A DNA stretch of 58,229 bases from Rhodocyclaceae bacterium. Lineage in GTDB: Bacteria; Pseudomonadota; Gammaproteobacteria; Burkholderiales; Rhodocyclaceae. A program made the position numbers and the translations under genes. A model generated the notes under the pieces. The model was given only the letters and a program-made list of their open reading frames with translations. It was not told the origin of the DNA and ran no database searches. This document shows, in pieces, positions 52,095 through 58,229 of the stretch (the stretch's first letter is position 1; the number at the start of each line of letters is the position of its first letter). The stretch covers positions 1-58,229 of the forward strand of contig JAGWTC010000017.1 in NCBI GenBank assembly GCA_028869135.1, in the 5' to 3' direction.

Positions 52095-53156
52095 ATGAAA
52101 ACGAAATCTCTGTTCTTCTTTTTGTCCGGCGTGCTGCTGGGCTCGACGGCCGTGCATGCCACCGGCAATTTCGATGCGGCAACGCAGTGCCGGTCGGTAT
52201 CGGCCCAAACCTGTTCAGTCGCGCAGAGCCTCGGCCGCGGAGTGAATATGGGCAATATGCTCGAAGCGCCGCGCGAGGGCGACTGGGGCGTTCGCCTCGA
52301 ACCCGCCTATATCGATCTGGCCGCGTCCGTGTTCAAGACGATCCGCATTCCGATCCGCTGGAGCAATCACGCCGCGCCGACCGCAGACGCTACGCTCGAC
52401 CCGGTCTTTGCCGCGCGCGTCGATCAGGCGGTGGATGCCGCGCTGGCGAAGGGGCTGTACGTCATCATCGATGTCCACCATTACAGTCAGTTGTTCGGCG
52501 ATCCGCTTCAGGGCAGCGAACTTCCGGTGGCCGCAGACGTCGTGGATATCCGCCTGATCAATATGTGGAAGCAGATCGCGGAGCGCTACAAGAACCGTTC
52601 ACCCAAGCTGCTCTTCGAGTTGCTCAACGAGCCGCACGGGCGCATGAATTCGACCGCCTGGAATCTGCTGATGCCGCAGGTGCTGGCGGCGGTGCGGCAG
52701 AGCAATCCAACGCGCACCGTCATCGTGGCGAGCACCTACTGGAGCGCGGTGCGCGACATTGCCCTGCTCGCCATGCCCCAGCAGGACCGCAATCTGATCA
52801 TGACCTTCCACACCTACGATCCGATGGCGTTTACGCATCAGGGTTTGAGCTGGATGCCACAGTTTCCGGCCGGCGTGACGTGTTGCGACGCGACGCAGAA
52901 AAAGGCGATCACCGATGCGCTCGACAAGGCCAGGCAATGGAGCGTCGGCAGCGGCTATCCGGTGTACATCGGCGAATTCGGCTCGGACAACAAGGCCGAC
53001 ATGAGCTCTCGCGAAACCTACACCCGCTTTGTGCGCGACGAGGCCGAGAAGCGCGGCATACCCTGGACCTTCTGGGAATTCGCCTCCAGCTTCGGCATGT
53101 ACGATCCGGTTGCCAAGGCCTGGCGTGAACCCTTGCGGCGCGCCTTGCTCGATTGA
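52095..53156 (+). CDS. Secreted glycoside hydrolase family 5 (endoglucanase-type)
   Basis: The 353-residue protein has a Sec signal peptide (cleavage near VHA/TGN, residue 22) and one GH5 catalytic domain: RIPIRWSN, DVHHY, the acid/base Glu179 in LLNEP and the nucleophile Glu294 in IGEFGS. No carbohydrate-binding module is present. In EPS loci such periplasmic or secreted glycanases trim or edit the polymer, as BcsZ does for cellulose. This points to beta-1,4-linked glucose or mannose in the EPS. AGGAAAGGG precedes the ATG. Confidence 0.92.
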   Translation: MKTKSLFFFLSGVLLGSTAVHATGNFDAATQCRSVSAQTCSVAQSLGRGVNMGNMLEAPREGDWGVRLEPAYIDLAASVFKTIRIPIRWSNHAAPTADATLDPVFAARVDQAVDAALAKGLYVIIDVHHYSQLFGDPLQGSELPVAADVVDIRLINMWKQIAERYKNRSPKLLFELLNEPHGRMNSTAWNLLMPQVLAAVRQSNPTRTVIVASTYWSAVRDIALLAMPQQDRNLIMTFHTYDPMAFTHQGLSWMPQFPAGVTCCDATQKKAITDALDKARQWSVGSGYPVYIGEFGSDNKADMSSRETYTRFVRDEAEKRGIPWTFWEFASSFGMYDPVAKAWREPLRRALLD

Positions 53157-53304
53157 CGAAGGCACCGCCGGCCTTGCCCGGAGATCGCCTCCGGGTGAGG
53201 CATTCAGACTATTTCCCGGCATCGTTACAGATCCTACACTGGCCGCGCAGTGCGATTACGGGGCCATTCCGCAGCCCCGATCCAGACACTCGAAAGGCTG
53301 ATGA

Positions 53305-54408
53305 ATGGCAAAGGGAATGATACTGGCGGCGGGGCAGGGTACCCGTGTGCGACCACTGACAAAGGACTGGCCGAAACCCATGGTTCCCATCCTCGGCAAG
53401 CCGGTCATGGAATATCTGATCGAGCACATGGTGCGCTACGGCGTCACTGACATCATGGTGAACGTCGCCTATCACCACAGGAAGATCGAGGAATATTTCG
53501 GCGACGGCCGGCGCTGGGGCGCCAATATCGGCTATGCCTTCGAAGGCGTGAACGACCACGGCGACATCGTGCCCAGGCCCCGGGGCTCAGCCGGCGGCCT
53601 CAAGGCCATTCAGGATTTCAGCGGTTTCTTCGACGAAACGACGCTGGTGCTGTGCGGCGATGCCATCGTCGACCTCGATCTCGGCGCCGCGATTTTCGAG
53701 CACAAGCAGAAGGCCGCGCTGGCCAGCGTGATCGGCCTCGAAGTGCCAAGGGATCAGGTGCAGAACTACGGCATCGTGGTCGCCGATCAGGACGGCAGGA
53801 TCGAATCCTTCCAGGAAAAGCCGCAGCCGGCGGAGGCGAAGTCCACGCTCGCCAGCACCGGCATCTACCTGTTCGAGCCCGAGGTGCTGGAGCTGATTCC
53901 GTCCGGCAGGAATTTCGATATCGGCGGCGAGCTGTTTCCGCTGATGGCCGAGAAAGGCCTGCCTTTCTACGTCCAGAACCGCTTCTTCAACTGGATCGAC
54001 ATCGGCCGCGTGACCGACTACTGGTCGGTGCTGCAACGCGTGCTGAAGGGCGAGGTCGCCGAAATGGACATGCCGGGCAAGGAGATCAGACCCGGCATCT
54101 GGGTCGGCCCCAATACCTCGATCAACTGGGGCAGCGCCAAGATCGTCGGCCCGGTGCACATTGGCTCCAGCGTGCGCATCGATGCGGGCTGTTCGGTCAT
54201 CGGGCCGGCCTGGATCGGGCACGGCAGCCATCTGCGCGCTGGCTCCAAGGTGATCCGCAGCGTCCTGTTCGAGTACACCCGCATCGGCGAAAGCATGGTG
54301 TTCGAGGAGATGATCGTATCGCCGCGCTACTGCGTCAATCGCGGCGGCGAGACGACCTATATGGGTGACGATCGCACCGATTTGCGCTGGGGCGATGCGC
54401 GGGGATAG
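53305..54408 (+). CDS. Nucleotide-sugar pyrophosphorylase with beta-helix domain
   Basis: The 367-residue enzyme has an N-terminal NTP-transferase domain (MILAAGQGTRVRPLTKDWPKPM, LCGDAIVDLDL, FQEKPQP) and a C-terminal hexapeptide-like part (about 265-345, GPVHIGSSVRIDAGCSVIG). It is closest to mannose-1-phosphate guanylyltransferase or glucose-1-phosphate nucleotidylyltransferases, making GDP-mannose- or NDP-glucose-type donors. The exact sugar cannot be read. It stands alone between the GH5 and PEP-CTERM genes. Confidence 0.88.
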   Translation: MAKGMILAAGQGTRVRPLTKDWPKPMVPILGKPVMEYLIEHMVRYGVTDIMVNVAYHHRKIEEYFGDGRRWGANIGYAFEGVNDHGDIVPRPRGSAGGLKAIQDFSGFFDETTLVLCGDAIVDLDLGAAIFEHKQKAALASVIGLEVPRDQVQNYGIVVADQDGRIESFQEKPQPAEAKSTLASTGIYLFEPEVLELIPSGRNFDIGGELFPLMAEKGLPFYVQNRFFNWIDIGRVTDYWSVLQRVLKGEVAEMDMPGKEIRPGIWVGPNTSINWGSAKIVGPVHIGSSVRIDAGCSVIGPAWIGHGSHLRAGSKVIRSVLFEYTRIGESMVFEEMIVSPRYCVNRGGETTYMGDDRTDLRWGDARG

Positions 54409-54559
54409 GCCAAAGGCAGTGTAATTCCTTCAAGCTCGGAGCAAGGTTTGCACTTTCTTTGAAACCCTTGCCGCAGCTTGATATTCCTGCGCCTTCGCTT
54501 AGTCCGGGTGAGCTATTTATAAATGTTTCGCAGGGCTCTAATCTTCATGGAGCATTGCC
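54409..54559 (+). promoter_or_regulatory. Promoter region of the PEP-CTERM gene
   Basis: This AT-richer stretch before the PEP-CTERM gene has TATAAA at 54518-54523 as a possible -10 without a good -35. A sigma54-like sequence near 54450 lacks both key dinucleotides, so I do not call it. Confidence 0.35.
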
Positions 54560-54590
54560 TTCCGGGCGCTGCCTGAGGCGGCGCCCGGAA
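54560..54590 (+). other. Long 5'-UTR hairpin before the PEP-CTERM gene
   Basis: Bases 54560-54573 pair fully with 54577-54590 (14 bp, one G-U) around a TGA triloop, 32 nt before the start codon. It is followed by A rather than T, so it is not a terminator in this direction. It may stabilise the mRNA or control access to the AAGGAG site. Confidence 0.6.
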
Positions 54591-54622
54591 AATCCAGCAA
54601 TGCCAATCTCAAGGAGCAAGCA

Positions 54623-55168
54623 ATGAAGCAACTCAGTATTCCACTCCGGGCCGTCGGGTTCGCAGTCGCCGTGGCGACCGCGGGTATGGCCAATGCTGCG
54701 ACCAGGGATATCGGCACGATTGCGCCGGGTACGACCTTTTCCGAGTACGCCTCCGCCTCCCGCGTCGGCACCTTCGAGGACGCCTACTCCTTCTCGCTTC
54801 TGACTCGGGGCGCTGCCGACGTCACCCGCACCATTACTTTTACCATGGACGACGGCCTCCATTCGGCGCTGAGCGGTTTCAACGGACTGACGCGGGGCCT
54901 GTACAGCGCGGCAACCAACGCTCAGATCATGTGGTCCAGTTTCGATGCGGCCGCGCAGAGGTATTTCTATACCAATCTTGCGCCGGGGGACTATTACTTC
55001 AAGGTCGCCGGCGAAGGCTGGCGGTCCTCCAGCTTCATCGAGGCGCCGCGCCACAACGGCCTGGTCAACATCACTGCCGCCGTGCCCGAGCCCGAAAGCT
55101 ATGTCATGTTGCTCGCCGGCCTGGGGCTGGTCGGCACGGTAATCAGGCGCCGCTCACGGGGCTTCTGA
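54623..55168 (+). CDS. PEP-CTERM protein, FxDxF type
   Basis: The 181-residue exported protein has a signal peptide (cleavage near ANA/ATR, residue 26), a small beta-rich domain with FEDAYSFSL (FxDxY, as in the FxDxF PEP-CTERM family) and the C-terminal sorting signal: VPEPESY, a hydrophobic stretch and a basic RRRSRGF end. It is a predicted substrate of the exosortase B encoded at 39732 and probably joins the EPS matrix or cell surface. It is the only PEP-CTERM gene in the window. A clear AAGGAG precedes the ATG. Confidence 0.92.
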   Translation: MKQLSIPLRAVGFAVAVATAGMANAATRDIGTIAPGTTFSEYASASRVGTFEDAYSFSLLTRGAADVTRTITFTMDDGLHSALSGFNGLTRGLYSAATNAQIMWSSFDAAAQRYFYTNLAPGDYYFKVAGEGWRSSSFIEAPRHNGLVNITAAVPEPESYVMLLAGLGLVGTVIRRRSRGF

Positions 55169-55190
55169 GCTGCGGCAGCGGGCGCACCGA

Positions 55191-55224
55191 CGGGGGAGCC
55201 GGTCTTGAACCGGCTCCCCCGTTT
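55191..55224 (+). terminator. Terminator after the PEP-CTERM gene
   Basis: A perfect 13-bp GC-rich stem (55191-55203 with 55209-55221) and CTTGA loop are followed by TTT, just after the PEP-CTERM stop. It lies between convergent genes and may also affect the minus-strand transglycosylase transcript. Confidence 0.75.
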
Positions 55225-55256
55225 CCTTGCGGCGACGGATTCGTCACGCTGCGAAA

Positions 55257-55895
55257 TCAGCGTGCCATGCTGGCCCGGGTGAAGTCCGAGGGCGGCAGGG
55301 CCGAGCCTCCGGCGTAGTGCAGCGCAGGCTGGGCGCCGCCGCCGCGCCACTCAGCGTAGATGCTGAGCACCGCAGGCACATAGCGGCGCGTTTCGGCGTA
55401 GGGCGGAATGCCGTTGTAACGATCGATGGCGGCTTCGCCGGCGTTGTAGGCGGCCAGCGCCAGATCGAGGCGCTGATCGTAACGGTCCAGCAGGGCACGC
55501 AGGTATCGGGTGCCGGCCTTCAGGTTGCCGCGCACCTGTTCGGGCCGGACGACGCCGAAACGCGCCGCAGTCTCGGGCAGCACCTGCATGAGGCCGATGG
55601 CGCCGCGGTTGGACAGGGCGTCCCGCCGATGGCCGGATTCCACCTGAATCAATGCGTGCACCAGGACCGGATCGAGCCGGCTGGCCCGCGCCGCCGTTTC
55701 GATTTCCCGCGCATAGGGGCGGGTTGCCAGCGTAGCGGGGACGGGGGTTTCGTACCGCATTTCGGCGGGGCTGTGCACCCGATAGTCGCCGGCGTCCTTC
55801 AGCGTCAGCCTGAAGGGGTTCTGCTCGGCCGACCAGACCGGCGCGGTCAGCAGCAGCAACAGCTCCCCACAGCGGCAGTGCGGGCTAGTAGGCAT
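55257..55895 (-). CDS. Lytic transglycosylase, SLT family
   Basis: The 212-residue protein has a hydrophobic N-terminal export segment (about 10-23) and an SLT goose-type lysozyme domain: catalytic Glu86 in HALIQVESGHR, GLMQVLPETA and LAAYNAGEAAI. It cuts peptidoglycan strands and could open space for the EPS export complex. The start at 55895 overlaps the end of epsB by 11 nt; the start of the mature protein is more certain than the exact initiation codon. Such genes are common beside epsB in exosortase EPS loci. Confidence 0.88.
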   Translation of the reverse strand: MPTSPHCRCGELLLLLTAPVWSAEQNPFRLTLKDAGDYRVHSPAEMRYETPVPATLATRPYAREIETAARASRLDPVLVHALIQVESGHRRDALSNRGAIGLMQVLPETAARFGVVRPEQVRGNLKAGTRYLRALLDRYDQRLDLALAAYNAGEAAIDRYNGIPPYAETRRYVPAVLSIYAEWRGGGAQPALHYAGGSALPPSDFTRASMAR

Positions 55896-57294
55896 ACTGG
55901 TCCCGGAACACCACGCCGACCGTCATCAGGATGATCTTCAGATCCAGCCCCAGCGACCAGTTGCGCAGGTAGTCGAGGTCGTAGTCGATGCGCGCCGCCA
56001 TCTTGTCCACGGTTTCGGTTTCACCGCGCAGGCCGTTGACCTGGGCCCAGCCGGTGATGCCGGGCTTGGCCTTGTGGCGGACCATATAGCCCTTGATCAG
56101 CTTGCGGTACATCTCGTTATGCGCGATGGCGTGCGGGCGCGGGCCGACGATGCTCATGCGTCCCTGCAGCACGTTGATGAACTGCGGCAGTTCGTCCAGC
56201 GAGGTCTTGCGCAGGAAACCGCCGATCGGAGTCAGGCGGCTGTCGTTCTTCTGCGCCTGCTTCACGACGTTGCCGTCTTCGCAAACCGTCATCGAGCGGA
56301 ACTTGTACACGAGGATATCCTCGCCATCGAGGCCGTAGCGGCGCTGCTTGAAGATGGCAGGGCCGGGCGAGGTGAGTTTCACGGCGGCCGCAATCGCCAG
56401 CAGCAGCGGCGAGATCAGCGTCAGGATGCCGAGCGAAATGGCGATGTCGCTGCAACGCTTGACCAGACCGTTGATGCCGGTGAAGGGCGTCTCGCAGACC
56501 GATACGACCGGCATGTTGCTGACGTGGGCCATGCGCCCCTGAATGATGTCGGTGACGAAGAGGTCGGGCACGAAGTAGATGGAGGCCGTGGTGTCGCGCA
56601 ACTCGTCCAGTACGTGGAGGATGCGCGGCTGCGAAGCCATGGGCAGGCAGATGTAGATCAGTTGAATGTGCTCGCGCTTCACATAGGCGGCGACGTCCAC
56701 GAGCCGCCCCTCGATGCGTGTCTGCGGCGCGGCGGTGCGCTCCTCGACGCGGTCGTCGAAGAAACCCAGCAACTCGATATTGTCGTAGGGGCTTTGCGCG
56801 ATGCGCTGCGAAAGCGCTGCTCCCTGCTCGTTGAGCCCGACGATGATCGCGCGGCGCGGCCCGCCCTGGAGACGGAGCAGCACCGGCAGCAGCCAGCGAA
56901 ACACGAGGTTGCCCAGCAGCATGGCGGAGGGCCCCAGCCACAGCCAGGCGACGATCGCTTCCGGCGGGAATCTGTCCAGCGAGCGCGTCGCATAACCGAG
57001 AAGCAGGATCAGCGCCATGATTGCGACACAGGAGAGCAGGATGTCGGTGCAACTGCGCCAGAAATCGTCCTTCATGCGCGCCTTGCCCGGAAACAGCAGG
57101 GCGAATACCAGCACCGAGAGGATGAAGTAGTGATGCGCGATCTCGCCTTCGTAGCAGATGCTGAGTCCCCAGATCGTCGACGACAGGATGACGGGTTCGA
57201 GCAGCGCTTCGCCCAGGCGGATGAGATTGTCGCGGCCGAGGTAGAGGTCGGCTGCGGTATTGCGGCTGACGGTGAGGAGCTTTCGCGTCGGCAT
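55885..57294 (-). CDS. epsB: Undecaprenyl-phosphate sugar-1-phosphate transferase EpsB
   Basis: EpsB primes EPS synthesis by moving a sugar-1-phosphate (usually glucose) from UDP-sugar to undecaprenyl phosphate. The 469-residue polyprenyl-glycosylphosphotransferase has four N-terminal membrane segments, a CoA-binding-like middle domain (AIIVGLNEQG) and the C-terminal transferase domain after GLVKRCSDIAISLG, with KFRSM, TSLDELPQFINVLQGRMSIVGPRP and PGITGWAQVNG. I start at 57294 (MPTRKLLT), 24 nt inside the longest frame. It lies just downstream of the epsA remnant. Confidence 0.93.
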   Translation of the reverse strand: MPTRKLLTVSRNTAADLYLGRDNLIRLGEALLEPVILSSTIWGLSICYEGEIAHHYFILSVLVFALLFPGKARMKDDFWRSCTDILLSCVAIMALILLLGYATRSLDRFPPEAIVAWLWLGPSAMLLGNLVFRWLLPVLLRLQGGPRRAIIVGLNEQGAALSQRIAQSPYDNIELLGFFDDRVEERTAAPQTRIEGRLVDVAAYVKREHIQLIYICLPMASQPRILHVLDELRDTTASIYFVPDLFVTDIIQGRMAHVSNMPVVSVCETPFTGINGLVKRCSDIAISLGILTLISPLLLAIAAAVKLTSPGPAIFKQRRYGLDGEDILVYKFRSMTVCEDGNVVKQAQKNDSRLTPIGGFLRKTSLDELPQFINVLQGRMSIVGPRPHAIAHNEMYRKLIKGYMVRHKAKPGITGWAQVNGLRGETETVDKMAARIDYDLDYLRNWSLGLDLKIILMTVGVVFRDQYAY

Positions 57295-57318
57295 TGGGCG
57301 CTTTCTTTCAATGGGCAA

Positions 57319-57506
57319 TTACGGTTTGGCGACGGCCTGCACGCGGTTGCAGAGGTTCAGCTTACGGTAGATGCGCTGCAAAAGCGTTGCACCTGGCTCT
57401 GCAGCCAGTTGAAGAGCTCGAAATGCTGCTTGATCGTGGTCGATTCCTGCACCAGGTTCAGCAACGGGCCTGGCTCGGTAACCGAAATATTCGACAGGAC
57501 GCTCAT
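57319..57506 (-). pseudogene. epsA: Remnant of LuxR-type EPS regulator epsA
   Basis: From ATG 57506 the minus strand codes MSVLSNISVTEP and then STTIKQHFELFNWLQSQVQRF, matching the N-terminus of XrtB/PEP-CTERM-associated EpsA, a LuxR-type regulator. After about 42 residues the frame breaks and soon stops. In the +1 frame the same stretch codes LLQRIYRKLNLCNRVQAVAK, the last helix of a LuxR/GerE DNA-binding domain, ending at TAA 57319. The entire sensor domain and most of the HTH are gone. The remnant sits in epsA's normal place upstream of epsB. Confidence 0.82.
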
Positions 57507-57641
57507 GGTGGGGTGCTCTGCGTTTGGGAATTAGATACCAGGACTGCCCCAAGTTTCACCACACTAGTACGTATGTACCCATCCTCCGAGTGCCCTGCCA
57601 TTCTGCAAATTTTCCGCGCGAAAGATAATCAATATTCCCGA

Positions 57642-57671
57642 TTGACCCGTACAAAAAGCTTGTGGCACAAT
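57642..57671 (+). promoter_or_regulatory. Promoter of the response-regulator gene
   Basis: TTGACC (57642-57647), an 18-bp spacer and CACAAT (57666-57671) lie about 95 bp before ATG 57766, in an AT-rich stretch that also faces epsA/epsB. A GTAC-GTAT-GTAC repeat at about 57567-57578 is a possible protein site. Confidence 0.6.
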
Positions 57672-57765
57672 GGATTTCGGAAATTCTGCGATGGTCCGCT
57701 CGGGCTAATCGAAGCCGCAAACCTTTATCAGCTCTACGCAAGCTTTATTGGGTAGCCTAGTCAGA

Positions 57766-58229
57766 ATGAAAATACTGATCGTCGAAGATGACCTGCCTCT
57801 GGCTGAAGGATTGGCCGGCGCCCTGCGGACTTCGGGCTACGAGGTCGAACATGTGGCAACGGGCGCCGATGCGCTGGCGGTGTGCAAGGCCCGTTCTTTC
57901 TCCGTGATCGTGCTCGATCTGGGCCTGCCGGATATCAGCGGCTTCGACGTGCTGTCGAAGATCGAACGCTCGCGGCAGGGCGGCGTGCTCATCCTCACCG
58001 CCCTAGACGGCGTGGAGGAGCGCGTGCGCGGCCTCGACCTCGGCGCCGACGACTACATGATCAAGCCCTTTGCATTGGCCGAGCTCGAAGCGCGTGTGCG
58101 CGCCCTGCTGCGCCGCGTCGAGGCTGGCGAGGACACGCGCGTGCAACTCGGCAAGCTATGCGTCGATATCGTCGGCAAGCGTGCCTGGGTCGGCGAACAG
58201 ACGCTGGACCTGACCGCCCGCGAATGGGG
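57766..58229 (+). CDS. OmpR-family response regulator (partial, runs off the window)
   Basis: The visible 154 residues cover the receiver domain (acidic pocket EDD at 7-9, phosphoryl Asp51 in VLDLGLPD, the conserved Thr in ILTA, Lys in IKPF) and the start of the winged-helix domain (LDLTAREW). It is of the QseB/PmrA/TctD type and controls transcription with a partner histidine kinase, probably encoded just outside the window. Being divergent from the EPS genes, it could regulate them; that is inference. The 3' end is missing because of the window edge. Confidence 0.92.
   Translation, partial: MKILIVEDDLPLAEGLAGALRTSGYEVEHVATGADALAVCKARSFSVIVLDLGLPDISGFDVLSKIERSRQGGVLILTALDGVEERVRGLDLGADDYMIKPFALAELEARVRALLRRVEAGEDTRVQLGKLCVDIVGKRAWVGEQTLDLTAREW

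Noticed and set aside
54450-54470. Possible sigma54 promoter before the PEP-CTERM gene
   Set aside because: TTGCAC and TTGA are present at roughly the right spacing, but the invariant GG and GC dinucleotides are both missing.

Overview
The window is GC-rich (roughly 60-65 % by eye), densely coding bacterial DNA. The order hflX-hflK-hflC-DUF2065-hisZ-purA, then rnr-rlmB, bamD/rluD-pgeF and phaC-phaB-phaB-phaR-rimO is typical of Betaproteobacteria. The PHA genes and the exosortase-B exopolysaccharide (EPS) locus point to a Rhodocyclales-like, biofilm- or floc-forming organism; I cannot name a species from sequence alone.

Layout. 1-6.2 kb: housekeeping run hflX-hflK-hflC-DUF2065-hisZ-purA, closed by a bidirectional terminator. 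6.2-7.6 kb: an AT-richer membrane acyltransferase beside tRNA-Leu(CAG). 7.6-14.6 kb: rnr, rlmB, cysB, then bamD divergent from rluD-pgeF. 14.6-17.1 kb: a compact arsenic operon (arsR, arsI-like, arsC, acr3) with its operator on the arsR start codon. 17.1-19.5 kb: a Fur-box promoter, a leader with two stem-loops, a ribosomal protein S4 paralog of unusual type, an 82-residue unknown protein and a LIV-1-like ZIP metal transporter preceded at once by a terminator hairpin. 19.2-20.1 kb: two small membrane protein genes on the minus strand. 20.2-27.8 kb: PHA synthesis and regulation (phaC, two phaB, phaR), rimO, a patatin-like lipase and an FAD-linked dehydrogenase. 27.8-30.1 kb: tRNA-Ala/Glu/Asp array, back-to-back terminators and a periplasmic gamma-glutamyltransferase with a palindromic operator.

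30.4-57.5 kb is one large EPS island. It holds most of a Wzx/Wzy-type pathway: the priming transferase EpsB, Wzx flippase, a Wzy/ligase-type polymerase, chain-length protein EpsF, kinase EpsG, export proteins EpsE and EpsL, PPIase-like EpsD, exosortase B with EpsI, several glycosyltransferases, three membrane O-acyltransferases, a hexapeptide acetyltransferase, a PRTase-HAD fusion predicted to add ribofuranose, a nucleotide-sugar pyrophosphorylase, a secreted GH5 glycanase, a lytic transglycosylase and one PEP-CTERM protein. The gene for the LuxR-type activator EpsA, next to epsB, survives only as its N-terminus joined out of frame to the last residues of its DNA-binding domain. The window ends inside an OmpR-type response regulator.

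The most unusual parts are the metal-linked S4-paralog/ZIP locus, the PRTase-HAD fusion and the collapsed epsA.
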